DNA of 55,206 nt from Noviherbaspirillum denitrificans (GTDB taxonomy: Bacteria; Pseudomonadota; Gammaproteobacteria; Burkholderiales; Burkholderiaceae_D): positions 1 through 55,206 of the forward strand of contig NZ_LSTO01000005.1 of NCBI RefSeq assembly GCF_002211445.1, given 5' to 3'. The translations under genes and the position numbers were made by a program. This document shows, piece after piece, positions 1 to 6,354 of the stretch. Every line of letters starts with the position of its first letter. The stretch's first letter is position 1. Below the pieces are notes generated by a model. The model was not told where the DNA came from. It made no database searches and worked only from the letters and a program-made list of their open reading frames with translations.

Positions 1-43
1 CGGCAATCCCGAATTGGGCGTTGATGCTGGCATCCGTGCTCAT
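1..43 (-). CDS. 5' end of an unidentified gene, cut by the window edge
   Basis: An ATG at 43 on the minus strand overlaps the TGA of the upstream gene (ATGA overlap), so translation of the two is probably coupled. Only the first 14 residues are visible, beginning MSTDASINAQFG. The short peptide SINAQFG is encoded again in the intergenic DNA at 800-820, which suggests an old partial duplication. No function can be assigned from so short a piece. Confidence 0.5.
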   Translation of the reverse strand, partial: MSTDASINAQFGIA

Positions 44-639
44 ACCGCCGGCCAGAAATCGAACACGCCGGCATCGAAATCATCCTGCAGCTGGGTCTCG
101 TCGCGGTATGCATAATGTTCGGCGCCGGCGGAAGTCAGGCCGGCGGTTGCGAGGTACTGGTCCACGTGTTCCGGCTTGAACCAGTCCCACATCCCGCTTT
201 CGAAGATTACGCCGTAGGTCTGCCCTGCCCCGTCGTCGATGACCTGGAAGACCACCCCGCGCATCCCCTCTTCCGCCATGCTGCCGACATCGGCGCTGGC
301 GGTGAGGATCGCGCCGGGGTACAGGTACCCCGCATAGCGGTAACCGGGTGCCGGTCGTGCGGGAACAGGACGGTCTGGTTTCGCGCCGAGTTTCGCGAGT
401 GCGGCGTCGATCTGGCGGCCGCGTGCCTTTAGATCACGACCGAGACGGTTCAGGTTGGGCAAGCCAATCAGCGCATCGTCGTACCGCAAGTCGCGCTCGG
501 GGTTGCGGCTGATCTCGCTGATCCATTCCGGCGTCACCCCCCAGCGGGCGGCAAGCATGGTGAATTTCCAGCCTTTGTAGCGGGCCAGGGCCTTGAATTG
601 TTCCGGGGTCAGACGGCTGACTTCGGCGGCGTGCGACAT
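40..639 (-). CDS. Hypothetical protein with predicted N-terminal helix-turn-helix
   Basis: Product of 199 residues if it starts at the ATG at 639. A longer frame reaching a TTG at 696 exists, but neither start has a clear Shine-Dalgarno sequence. Residues about 10-55 look like a helix-turn-helix (LAARWGVTPEWISEISRNP), followed by a conserved-looking basic stretch and a C-terminal domain with many aromatic residues (YRYAGYLYPG, WDWFKPEHVD). I do not recognise the family. It overlaps the next minus-strand gene by ATGA, so both belong to one operon. It sits at the outer edge of the parS belt and could be a replicon accessory regulator, which is inference only. Confidence 0.65.
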   Translation of the reverse strand: MSHAAEVSRLTPEQFKALARYKGWKFTMLAARWGVTPEWISEISRNPERDLRYDDALIGLPNLNRLGRDLKARGRQIDAALAKLGAKPDRPVPARPAPGYRYAGYLYPGAILTASADVGSMAEEGMRGVVFQVIDDGAGQTYGVIFESGMWDWFKPEHVDQYLATAGLTSAGAEHYAYRDETQLQDDFDAGVFDFWPAV

Positions 640-712
640 AAAAAAGATAAACTGGGGTTTATGTTTTTTGGATGTCTGATGATAACCGAAAATCAATGTT
701 AATTGTTTCAGT

Positions 713-898
713 TCAATAACTTAGGCTCAACACTTGGTTTACTTTCACCGCTCCAGTTTCTTTGGTGTAGCTCACAAGACTGGTAGAGGAAGAAAGGTAC
801 CCGAATTGTGCATTAATGCTCGTGGGGCGGGATCGATGCTCAAGCGAGGTAGCGCAATGGAAGTGGTGGTCGCTAGGTGGCGTTGGTAGCCCGCTATC
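713..898 (-). pseudogene. Open frame repeating a peptide of the neighbouring gene; possible relic
   Basis: On the minus strand a frame without a recognisable start codon is open from 898 to a TGA at 713-715. It contains SINAQFG at 800-820, the same peptide as codons 6-12 of the gene starting at 43, and the DNA is similar as well. The rest (for example VSYTKETGAVKVNQVLSLSY) is not recognisable. Most simply this is the remains of a duplicated gene next to the partition sites. Confidence 0.3.
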
Positions 899-982
899 GT
901 GCCCGCTCGTTGGCCTTTAACTCCTTCACCGGATTCACGTCGGACAAGGACCGTCGGCTCGGCGGGTGGGACGGCGAGGTTA

Positions 983-1321
983 GGTGAGAAGATTTGGGTG
1001 ATCGAGTGGCCGTTGCAAGTGGGCGATGCCTCACTTCATGCACCGACCCACTCTATTCTCTTTAGTGTTGTACCGTACAACAACAGGATTGCCGGTAGAG
1101 CACGGCCTCCAGTACTTGTGCCATGGCCTGTCGTCCTGGGGATTCCCTCCCATGGCTTCCCTTTCACGCTGCCCGCCTCTAGTGGATAGCTTGATCGGCC
1201 GGCGCAAAATTCACACCGGAAGGATGGTGAGAACTTTTGGGACAGCCTAAAGGATGTCCAAGTAACGGGCATCTGCGTTGGACGAGGGCGCACCCGCGCA
1301 CAAGGGTGAGAAGGTTTGGGA
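983..1321 (+). repeat. Three outlying Rep iterons
   Basis: Three 17-bp direct repeats lie at 983-999 (GGTGAGAAGATTTGGGT), 1226-1242 (GGTGAGAACTTTTGGGA) and 1305-1321 (GGTGAGAAGGTTTGGGA). They match the origin iterons upstream of rep (consensus GGTGAGAANNTTTGGGA) in sequence and orientation but lie about 3.2 kb away, beyond parA and parB. In iteron replicons such extra copies usually bind Rep and lower copy number by titration or handcuffing; that role here is inferred. Confidence 0.85.
1067..1081. promoter_or_regulatory. parS-like ParB site 1
   Basis: GTTGTACCGTACAAC: perfect 7-bp arms around one central base, extended to 8-bp arms by the flanking T and A. The outermost of six copies. Confidence 0.85.
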
Positions 1322-1410
1322 GGACCTTTGCTGATTCCGGAAAGTCCAGCCTGGCTACCGTGCGGAGACAAAGCACGTCTTCGGACTGGTCGGTCTAGGT
1401 CAGAGCGGGT

Positions 1411-1425
1411 GTTGTACGGTACAAC
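1411..1425. promoter_or_regulatory. parS-like ParB site 2
   Basis: GTTGTACGGTACAAC, with palindromy extended to 9-bp arms at 1409-1427. Lies between the outlying iterons and the inner parS group. Confidence 0.85.
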
Positions 1426-1807
1426 ACCTAAACTCATTAGCCAATGATCATGCCCCGCGTGTGCCTTAACTTTTGCCTCAACCACATAATCAATTCTGAT
1501 GGTCGCACTCAAAGGCGCGCAGCAAAGGATGCGTGGAAAGGTCTTGTGCCGTACGCCCCTTCCCCGTTGTGTGAAGTGACGCAATTGCGACTATCGCTTC
1601 TCCAGTCCATCTCAACGCAGTTCATCCGACGGCGCAGCAGATTCATGCAGGCGGCGCCTACTTGACGCGGTGTTGTACTCAGCCAAACATTAATCAGCAG
1701 TGTGAATCGCCCTGCGGGAAGGCGTCGTTCCGTTCAAGACATCTTCTCATGCCATCCGCAAGGTACGTGCAAAGGGAAACCAGGCACAGCCAGAATCACC
1801 GCCCACC

Positions 1808-1822
1808 GTTGTACGGTACAAC
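1808..1822. promoter_or_regulatory. parS-like ParB site 3
   Basis: GTTGTACGGTACAAC, a perfect copy, 35 bp before site 4. Confidence 0.85.
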
Positions 1823-1849
1823 ACCACACTAGGCCATACCTTATGGATA

Positions 1850-1935
1850 AAGAGGTGTTGTACCGTACAATACCCTTTTCACCCGCCCGTCAGCTATTCA
1901 AGCTTGTAATAGGCCGGTCCGAAGAAGCGGTCCCG
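1850..1935 (-). repeat. Partial duplicate of the parB 3' end and terminator
   Basis: This segment aligns with 2013-2098: a parS palindrome, then CCCTTTTCAC, then GTCAGC, then TCAA-CTTGTAATAG against TCAACTTTGCAATAG, then GG and AAGAAG. In the second copy this is the parB stop and last codons. The homology is interrupted by many substitutions, so this is an old, decayed tandem duplication. Confidence 0.55.
1857..1871. promoter_or_regulatory. parS-like ParB site 4, in a decayed copy of the parB terminator
   Basis: GTTGTACCGTACAAT, one mismatch in the last base. Its flanks (AAGAGGT before, ACCCTTTTCAC after) resemble those of site 6, so it appears to be a duplicate of the terminator-embedded site. 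Confidence 0.8.
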
Positions 1936-1962
1936 CGGAGCATTTCCGGCGCATCCTTGTCT

Positions 1963-1977
1963 GTTGTACTGTACAAC
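1963..1977. promoter_or_regulatory. parS-like ParB site 5
   Basis: GTTGTACTGTACAAC, perfect arms with T as the central base, showing that the centre is free to vary. Confidence 0.85.
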
Positions 1978-2011
1978 GCCAGCAATACAGGCATAAATCG
2001 TTGGACGAAAA

Positions 2012-2042
2012 AAAAGGGCGTTGTACCGTACAACGCCCTTTT
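2012..2042 (-). terminator. parB terminator containing parS-like site 6
   Basis: The 15-bp palindrome GTTGTACCGTACAAC (2020-2034) is the core of a perfect 31-bp palindrome with 15-bp arms running from AAAAGGGC to GCCCTTTT. Read on the minus strand it begins 19 bp after the parB stop, and the distal arm runs into eight T residues (A run at 2008-2015 on the plus strand). That is a textbook intrinsic terminator. One sequence therefore appears to be both the ParB binding site and the end of the parAB transcript. Confidence 0.85.
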
Positions 2043-2060
2043 CACTAGCAAGTCAGCCGA

Positions 2061-3041
2061 TCAACTTTGCAATAGCTCGGCAAGAAGGAGCCGCAGTTTC
2101 TCCAGCTTCCCTTCACTCAATGCGCCACGCGCAAACTTCACTTTCACTCGTCCGCCATCTGCGTGGATCTCCGCCATTGCCTTGCCCCCCACAGTCAGCT
2201 GTTCAATCTTGCCCGGCGCAGCGCCGATCCCGAGGAGAATTTCCAGCACTTCCTTGCTGGTCGGCTTGCCTTCCGGCATAGACGCCAATTCACGCGCCCG
2301 CTCGATAACGCCTTCTGGATCATTCTGGATCGCATCGCTCAATAACTTCGCCCAGCGATACTGCAGTTCGCGCGCAGAAGGAAAAGCAGCCACCACTTCC
2401 TTCGGCAGGTCCGCCAGCTTCAGCGCCTTGCTGATATTTCCTTTGTCCACCCCGAGTTCGGCGGCGAGTTCGCCCAGTGACGCAAACAAGCCTTCGCCCA
2501 GTGCCCGGCGATACATCAATCCTTGCTCCCACGGCGACAGGTCCAACCGCGCCCGGTTTTCACGGTCCATTTCCTTGAACAAGTCTTGCTCGCTCAATTC
2601 CTCGACCAGCGCCAGTACCGGCAGACCGAGTTCGAGGCACGCGCGGTGGCGGCGATGGCCGAACACGATTTCATACGTGCCCGCCTCCCCTGCCCGCGGT
2701 CGCACCTTGATCGGCTGCACATTGCCGCCGGCTGACTTGATCTCTTCCTTCAGCGCTTCGAATTCCGGCGTGCCGAACCCCTCTTCCAGCCGGTTTGCCC
2801 ATTTCGAGCGCACCACCTTGGCTGGATCGAGGAGCCGTGCCACAGTCGCGCCGTCATACTGTTTCAGGCGTTCTTCCAGTTCGGCGAGGCGCTCGTTGTT
2901 TTCCTTCATCAGCGCGTTCACCATCAGCATCTGGCCAGGTCCGGTCTTGAGCGGACCTGCGGGAGCAGTCGCGGACGGCGCCTTCGCCGGCGGCACCAGC
3001 AAGTCAGCGGTTTTCTTGGCGAGACGATCCTTGATTGACAT
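2061..3041 (-). CDS. parB: ParB/RepB-family partition protein
   Basis: ParB binds centromere sites and loads as a clamp that ParA moves, segregating sister replicons. The 326-residue product has a coiled N-terminus (about 45-62), the ParB N-terminal CTPase-type domain with the arginine motif GHRRHRA at 128-134 and ENRARLDLSPWE at 161-172, and a helix-turn-helix at about 188-213 (LAAELGVDKGNISKAL). The ATG at 3041 has a good ribosome site (GAAGGAG) inside the end of parA, with 1 bp between the genes. The six GTTGTACNGTACAAC palindromes downstream are the likely binding sites. The transcript ends in a hairpin that contains one of them. Confidence 0.95.
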   Translation of the reverse strand: MSIKDRLAKKTADLLVPPAKAPSATAPAGPLKTGPGQMLMVNALMKENNERLAELEERLKQYDGATVARLLDPAKVVRSKWANRLEEGFGTPEFEALKEEIKSAGGNVQPIKVRPRAGEAGTYEIVFGHRRHRACLELGLPVLALVEELSEQDLFKEMDRENRARLDLSPWEQGLMYRRALGEGLFASLGELAAELGVDKGNISKALKLADLPKEVVAAFPSARELQYRWAKLLSDAIQNDPEGVIERARELASMPEGKPTSKEVLEILLGIGAAPGKIEQLTVGGKAMAEIHADGGRVKVKFARGALSEGKLEKLRLLLAELLQS

Positions 3042-3042
3042 C

Positions 3043-4218
3043 TCAAACTCCTTCGCTCAGTTGGGCCGCCCAGGCGTTGCGGATCGACACTTCCACCAGG
3101 TCGTTGACCCGATCGTACGCGTCACGCGCGCGGCTGTAAGTCTTCAGGCTACCATCGTACTTGCTGATGTCATACACCGTGCCGAACTCGGCGGAGCTGG
3201 ACGAGGTCACTGCCGTCTTCGGAATCTCGACCGGCAGCACCTTTTCCGCATACGTTGCGGAAATCCACGAACGCACGACGTCGCTGGCGACATCCGCCGA
3301 ATCAACGCGCGCCAGCAGCACATGGATGAAATCAAAGGTTTTCGCAATACCGGCGCTTTCTACCAGGTTGGATGCGAGGTCGCTGAACAAGCTCCAGAAC
3401 TGCGCCGAACTGGCAAAGTCCAGCGCGTTCGGCGGCAACGGCACCATCAGCGCGTCAGCCGCCATGAAGGCATTGATGGTGACGTAGGAGAGGGAAGGGG
3501 GCGTGTCGATGATGATCACATCGTAGTCGTCGCGCACATCTTCCAGTCCAAGGTTGAGCACATCCCAGAACTGGAATTCCGGATCCTTCATCTGGCGGGA
3601 AGGCAGCACGAATTCCGCGGAGAACAAGCTGGATGCAGCGGCGACCAGGTCGACGCCATTCCAGTAGGTTTGCTGGATCGCCGGACGAATCGTCGTCGTT
3701 TCTCCGTACACCAGCGGCGCGATGGTTTGATCTTCGGCGACCTCGGTATCAGGCATAATGCCAAACAGGGTCGTGAGCGAACCTTGCGGGTCAGCATCCA
3801 CCACCAGCACCCGGTGGCCACGCAGGCTCAAGCCTTGTGCCAGCACCATCGCCGTCGTGGTCTTGCTGACACCACCCTTGAAATTACCGATCGCGATCGT
3901 GATCGCCCGCGCGCCCTCCGGCCGCAGTGATGCCGCACGGTAATGACGTACCCAGGTCCGCGCTTCTTCAAGCGTGAATTCACGGCGCGAGCCTTTGTCA
4001 TTGAGTTGTCCCGCAGGCAGATCCCCTTTGCCAATGCGGTAAGACACCTGGCCCTTGTCGATGCCGCACAACGTGGCGAGCTGCGTCAGGGAAAACACCG
4101 GCGGCGCCTTGACGGCACTCGGTGCGAGCATGCGGGAGCGGATCTGGTTCACCATTTGCGCCGCGCGCTCTGCCTGCTCAACGATGTCACTGATGTGAAT
4201 CTTCTGGAAGTCGTTCAT
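3043..4218 (-). CDS. parA: ParA-family partition ATPase with N-terminal DNA-binding domain
   Basis: ParA is the Walker-type ATPase that moves ParB-parS complexes over the nucleoid. The 391-residue product has the deviant Walker A motif KGGVSKTT at 114-121, DADPQGS at 141-147 and the Walker B region DVIIIDTPP ending near 241. The first 100 residues carry a MerR-like helix-turn-helix (LATLCGIDKGQVSYRIGKGDLP), as in type Ia plasmid ParA proteins that repress their own operon. The ATG at 4218 lacks an obvious Shine-Dalgarno sequence, so the message may be nearly leaderless. It is transcribed away from the origin and followed 1 bp later by parB. Confidence 0.95.
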   Translation of the reverse strand: MNDFQKIHISDIVEQAERAAQMVNQIRSRMLAPSAVKAPPVFSLTQLATLCGIDKGQVSYRIGKGDLPAGQLNDKGSRREFTLEEARTWVRHYRAASLRPEGARAITIAIGNFKGGVSKTTTAMVLAQGLSLRGHRVLVVDADPQGSLTTLFGIMPDTEVAEDQTIAPLVYGETTTIRPAIQQTYWNGVDLVAAASSLFSAEFVLPSRQMKDPEFQFWDVLNLGLEDVRDDYDVIIIDTPPSLSYVTINAFMAADALMVPLPPNALDFASSAQFWSLFSDLASNLVESAGIAKTFDFIHVLLARVDSADVASDVVRSWISATYAEKVLPVEIPKTAVTSSSSAEFGTVYDISKYDGSLKTYSRARDAYDRVNDLVEVSIRNAWAAQLSEGV

Positions 4219-4239
4219 GTTTTGATTTTTTGCCGTTAC

Positions 4240-4400
4240 GAATGAGGTTTTCTTTCCGATTCACATTCTACGACATAAAGCAATTTCTCCCTATTTAAAA
4301 ATTCGCCGCTTTCCGCTAAAACCTGCGTTTTCCGTAAAATTTCCGATGCTTTGAAGTTGAAATCCGCCACCGGTCCACCGGCAGGGCTATAAAAAGTAAA
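4240..4400. other. AT-rich segment, candidate DNA-unwinding element
   Basis: The stretch between the parA start and the inverted repeat is clearly richer in A+T than its surroundings and repeats the motif TTTCCG four times, twice followed by TAAAA (at about 4310-4345). AT-rich repeats beside iterons commonly form the melting region of plasmid origins. No consensus DnaA box was found by eye. The parA promoter should also lie here. Confidence 0.5.
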
Positions 4401-4417
4401 ACTGAACTTCAAGATCT

Positions 4418-4472
4418 ATAACATCTTTAACAGGCCTTTTTCCCTTTGAATACAAAGGGTTGCAGATGTTAT
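4418..4472. repeat. Nested inverted repeat at the edge of the iteron array
   Basis: An outer repeat, ATAACATCT (4418-4426) and AGATGTTAT (4464-4472), encloses an inner hairpin, CCCTTTG (4442-4448) and CAAAGGG (4453-4459). The first iteron begins exactly where the outer arm ends. It could form a cruciform, bind a host factor, or stop transcription entering the origin. It is not repeated elsewhere in the window. Confidence 0.6.
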
Positions 4473-4664
4473 GGTGAGAAGCTTTGGGACCAAGGGTGAG
4501 AGCTTTTGGGGGCTTGGGTGAGTGCTTATAGGAAATTCGGTGAGAACATTTGGGGTGCGCGGTGAGGGGATATGGGAACGCTGCGACAGGTGCAGCCAGC
4601 AGGGGCAGTCGCTGTCCAAAGTGAGAATTTTTGGGATGCTTTGGTGAGGTGAGAAGAACTGGGA
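4473..4664 (+). repeat. oriV: Origin iteron array, seven 17-bp repeats
   Basis: Iterons at 4473, 4495, 4517, 4539 and 4561 have an exact 22-bp pitch, about two helical turns, so Rep would bind on one face of the DNA. Two more lie at 4620-4636 and 4648-4664. Consensus GGTGAGAANNTTTGGGA; best copies GGTGAGAAGCTTTGGGA (4473) and GGTGAGAACATTTGGGG (4539). The array sits directly upstream of the initiator gene, as in Rep_3 iteron replicons, and marks the replication origin. Confidence 0.93.
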
Positions 4665-4679
4665 ACAACGTCGCGTCAA

Positions 4680-4731
4680 GGTGAGTTTGCACTTGACGTC
4701 GACTCACTATAGACTGTTGCCTTAACTCACC
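4680..4731. promoter_or_regulatory. rep promoter with inverted half-iteron operator
   Basis: A half-iteron GGTGAGTT (4680-4687) faces its complement AACTCACC (4724-4731), and another ACTCAC lies at 4702-4707. Between the arms is a plausible promoter: TTTGCA (4686-4691), 16 bp, TATAGA (4708-4713). Iteron-type Rep proteins typically repress their own genes as dimers on such inverted half-sites. Transcription would start only about 20 nt before the ATG at 4741, and no Shine-Dalgarno sequence is seen. Confidence 0.7.
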
Positions 4732-4740
4732 TGGCCAACC

Positions 4741-6159
4741 ATGTCCGAACAGCCGAACGCCACGAAGCGCGCGTCGGAGGGCGAGCGGAAACTCACTCTC
4801 GTCGACCACGACCACCTGCTACGCAAGCCGGTGAATACGCTCGCCATCGTGCCGAAGTCGGAAAAGATCACGGTCACGGCGCGCAAGATCTATAACGTGA
4901 TGCTGCAGTTCGCGCAGCGCCAGGGCGCCGACAAGGACCGCTACCGCGCGCGGCTGGCCGAGATCACGGTCGGTATCGACTTCAATTCCAACAACACCGA
5001 GATCATCAAGCAGTATTTCCGGCAGATGGCGACCACCGGCGTCGAATGGCAGTCGCCGACGACAGGGGAGGGCGCGCGCTGGAGCATCTCGGCGCTGATC
5101 GCACATGCCGACCTGATCCAGAAGGGCAACGAGCTGGTGCTGGAATGGAGCTATGCGCCCAACATCAAGCACGAGTTGCTGGATCCGCAGCGCTTCGCGA
5201 AGATGTCGCTGCAGGTGCTGGCCATGCTCAACACGATGGCGTCACTCGTGCTGTATGAAATCTGCTGCCGCTATGCGGACAACCCGAGCGGCCTGACCGC
5301 GCGCCAGCCATGGTCCTGGTGGCGGCCGGTATTGACCGGCGCGCCCGACAGCCCGACCAGCGCCTACCAGGAATACAAGATCTTCAACCGCGACGTGGTG
5401 AAGAAGGCGCTCAAGAAGGTCAATGAAGTCACCGACCTCGAGGTCGAGCTGATCGAGCACAAGGCCGGCCGTTCGGTACAGGACTTGCAGTTCAAGGTGC
5501 GGCGCAAGGCGCAGAAGGAAGAAGCGCCGGAGCGGGAGATCGAGCCGGTCGACCTGAAAACCATCGGCGCCGCGATCCGTCTCGGCATCGCGCAGGACAA
5601 GGCAGAAAAGCTGCTGCTCAAATACGGCGCGCCGGCGATGGACGAAGCGCTGGGCGTGCTCGACGAACGCCAGCGGCGCGCCGACATGGAGCCGGTGCGC
5701 ACACCGGAGAAATACCTGCGTTCCATCCTGCAGTCCGGCCAGTTCGGCTTGCCGAAGGAAGAGCAGGCCGCGCCGCCGCCGGTGGTGTACGACAAGAAGG
5801 CCGAACGCCTGAAACTGATCGAACGCTTCATGGCGCAGAAGCGCCAGCAACTGAGCGAAATGTTCCAGGAAATGCCGGTCGAAGATCAGGACGAATGGAT
5901 CGCGCGCTTCGACCGCGAGGCGCTGGCCGCGACTGGCGCGGTGCGCAAGGCATTCCAGACCAAGGGGCTGGCCAGCCCGATCGTCAGGCCGGCCTTCTTC
6001 AAGTTCCTCGGCAATGCGGTGTGGCCGGAAGGCTGGGACAAGCCGACCGACAGCGACCTGGTCGATCTTGCGCTGCAGGCCAAGGCCGAAAGCGAACGCG
6101 CGGTGGAAGCCAAGGCGCCGGCGCGCACCCGCGTCGGCTTGGCAATGCGCAAGACCTGA
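4741..6159 (+). CDS. rep: Replication initiator protein, Rep_3 (RepB/WH1) family
   Basis: Initiates replication by binding the iterons upstream. The 472-residue protein begins, after a short polar leader, with the WH1 winged-helix dimerisation region (about 20-150, including NTLAIVPKSEKITVTARKIYNVML) and a second winged helix (about 150-260, with SLVLYEICCRYADNPSG and EYKIFNRDVVKKALKKVNE). These are typical of RepA, RepE and TrfA-like initiators. About 190 residues follow beyond the usual length of small-plasmid Rep_3 proteins, rich in charged helices. A long initiator is common on megaplasmids and chromids of Burkholderiales. The upstream operator suggests autoregulation. The tRNA-Leu gene begins 51 bp after the stop. 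Confidence 0.93.
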   Translation: MSEQPNATKRASEGERKLTLVDHDHLLRKPVNTLAIVPKSEKITVTARKIYNVMLQFAQRQGADKDRYRARLAEITVGIDFNSNNTEIIKQYFRQMATTGVEWQSPTTGEGARWSISALIAHADLIQKGNELVLEWSYAPNIKHELLDPQRFAKMSLQVLAMLNTMASLVLYEICCRYADNPSGLTARQPWSWWRPVLTGAPDSPTSAYQEYKIFNRDVVKKALKKVNEVTDLEVELIEHKAGRSVQDLQFKVRRKAQKEEAPEREIEPVDLKTIGAAIRLGIAQDKAEKLLLKYGAPAMDEALGVLDERQRRADMEPVRTPEKYLRSILQSGQFGLPKEEQAAPPPVVYDKKAERLKLIERFMAQKRQQLSEMFQEMPVEDQDEWIARFDREALAATGAVRKAFQTKGLASPIVRPAFFKFLGNAVWPEGWDKPTDSDLVDLALQAKAESERAVEAKAPARTRVGLAMRKT

Positions 6160-6192
6160 AATCTCCGCTAGCGTTCTTCCCCCACATTTCGC

Positions 6193-6198
6193 TATAAT
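6193..6198 (+). promoter_or_regulatory. -10 element of the tRNA-Leu promoter
   Basis: A perfect TATAAT lies 12 bp before the mature 5' end of the tRNA. No good -35 box is visible, so only the -10 is called. Confidence 0.6.
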
Positions 6199-6210
6199 CG
6201 CGTTCCCGCT

Positions 6211-6295
6211 GCCCAGATGGCGGAATTGGTAGACGCGCAACGTTGAGGTCGTTGTGTCTTAGGATGTGGAGGTTCGAGTCCTCTTCTGGGCACCA
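6211..6295 (+). tRNA. tRNA-Leu, anticodon GAG
   Basis: The 85-nt gene folds as a class II tRNA: acceptor arms GCCCAGA (6211-6217) and TCTGGGC (6285-6291), a D-arm with AATTGGTAGACGC, anticodon loop TTGAGGT with GAG at 6245-6247, a long variable arm, T-loop GGTTCGAGTCC, discriminator A and an encoded CCA (6293-6295). It reads CUC and CUU codons. Whether this is the only such gene in the cell cannot be seen here. Confidence 0.97.
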
Positions 6296-6304
6296 AAGCT
6301 TTAG

Positions 6305-6339
6305 ACGACAATGCCCGCGCAAGCGGGCATTGTCGTTTC
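6305..6339 (+). terminator. Intrinsic terminator after tRNA-Leu
   Basis: A perfect 14-bp stem (6305-6318 with 6323-6336) with a GCAA loop is followed by TTT. It starts 9 bp after the tRNA and probably also ends transcripts of the convergent EAL gene. Confidence 0.9.
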
Positions 6340-6354
6340 TGCCGTTCGTCAGCG

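Larger units (their letters stand above)
700..2060. other. Noncoding partition belt with parS sites and iterons
   Basis: About 1.36 kb without a convincing gene. The open frames here are short, lack recognisable protein features and run through the palindromes. The belt holds six near-perfect 15-bp palindromes, three iterons, a half-palindrome (GTGTTGTAC at 1670-1678), a relic frame at its left edge, and a partial duplicate of the parB 3' end. It should act as the centromere of the replicon. Confidence 0.8.

Noticed and set aside
983-1321. Second independent replication origin
   Set aside because: Only three iterons with irregular spacing and no AT-rich unwinding segment beside them; more likely a control locus for the main origin.
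1036-1584. 182-codon minus-strand frame in the parS belt
   Set aside because: It runs through two iterons and parS palindromes, has no ribosome site, and its composition is not protein-like.
1067-2034. CRISPR array
   Set aside because: The palindromes are irregularly spaced, the intervals are not of uniform length, and no cas gene is present.
1702-3930. 742-codon plus-strand open frame
   Set aside because: It runs antisense across parB and parA, whose motifs, ribosome sites and terminator are clear. Its product is low in recognisable features; long antisense frames are common in GC-rich genes.
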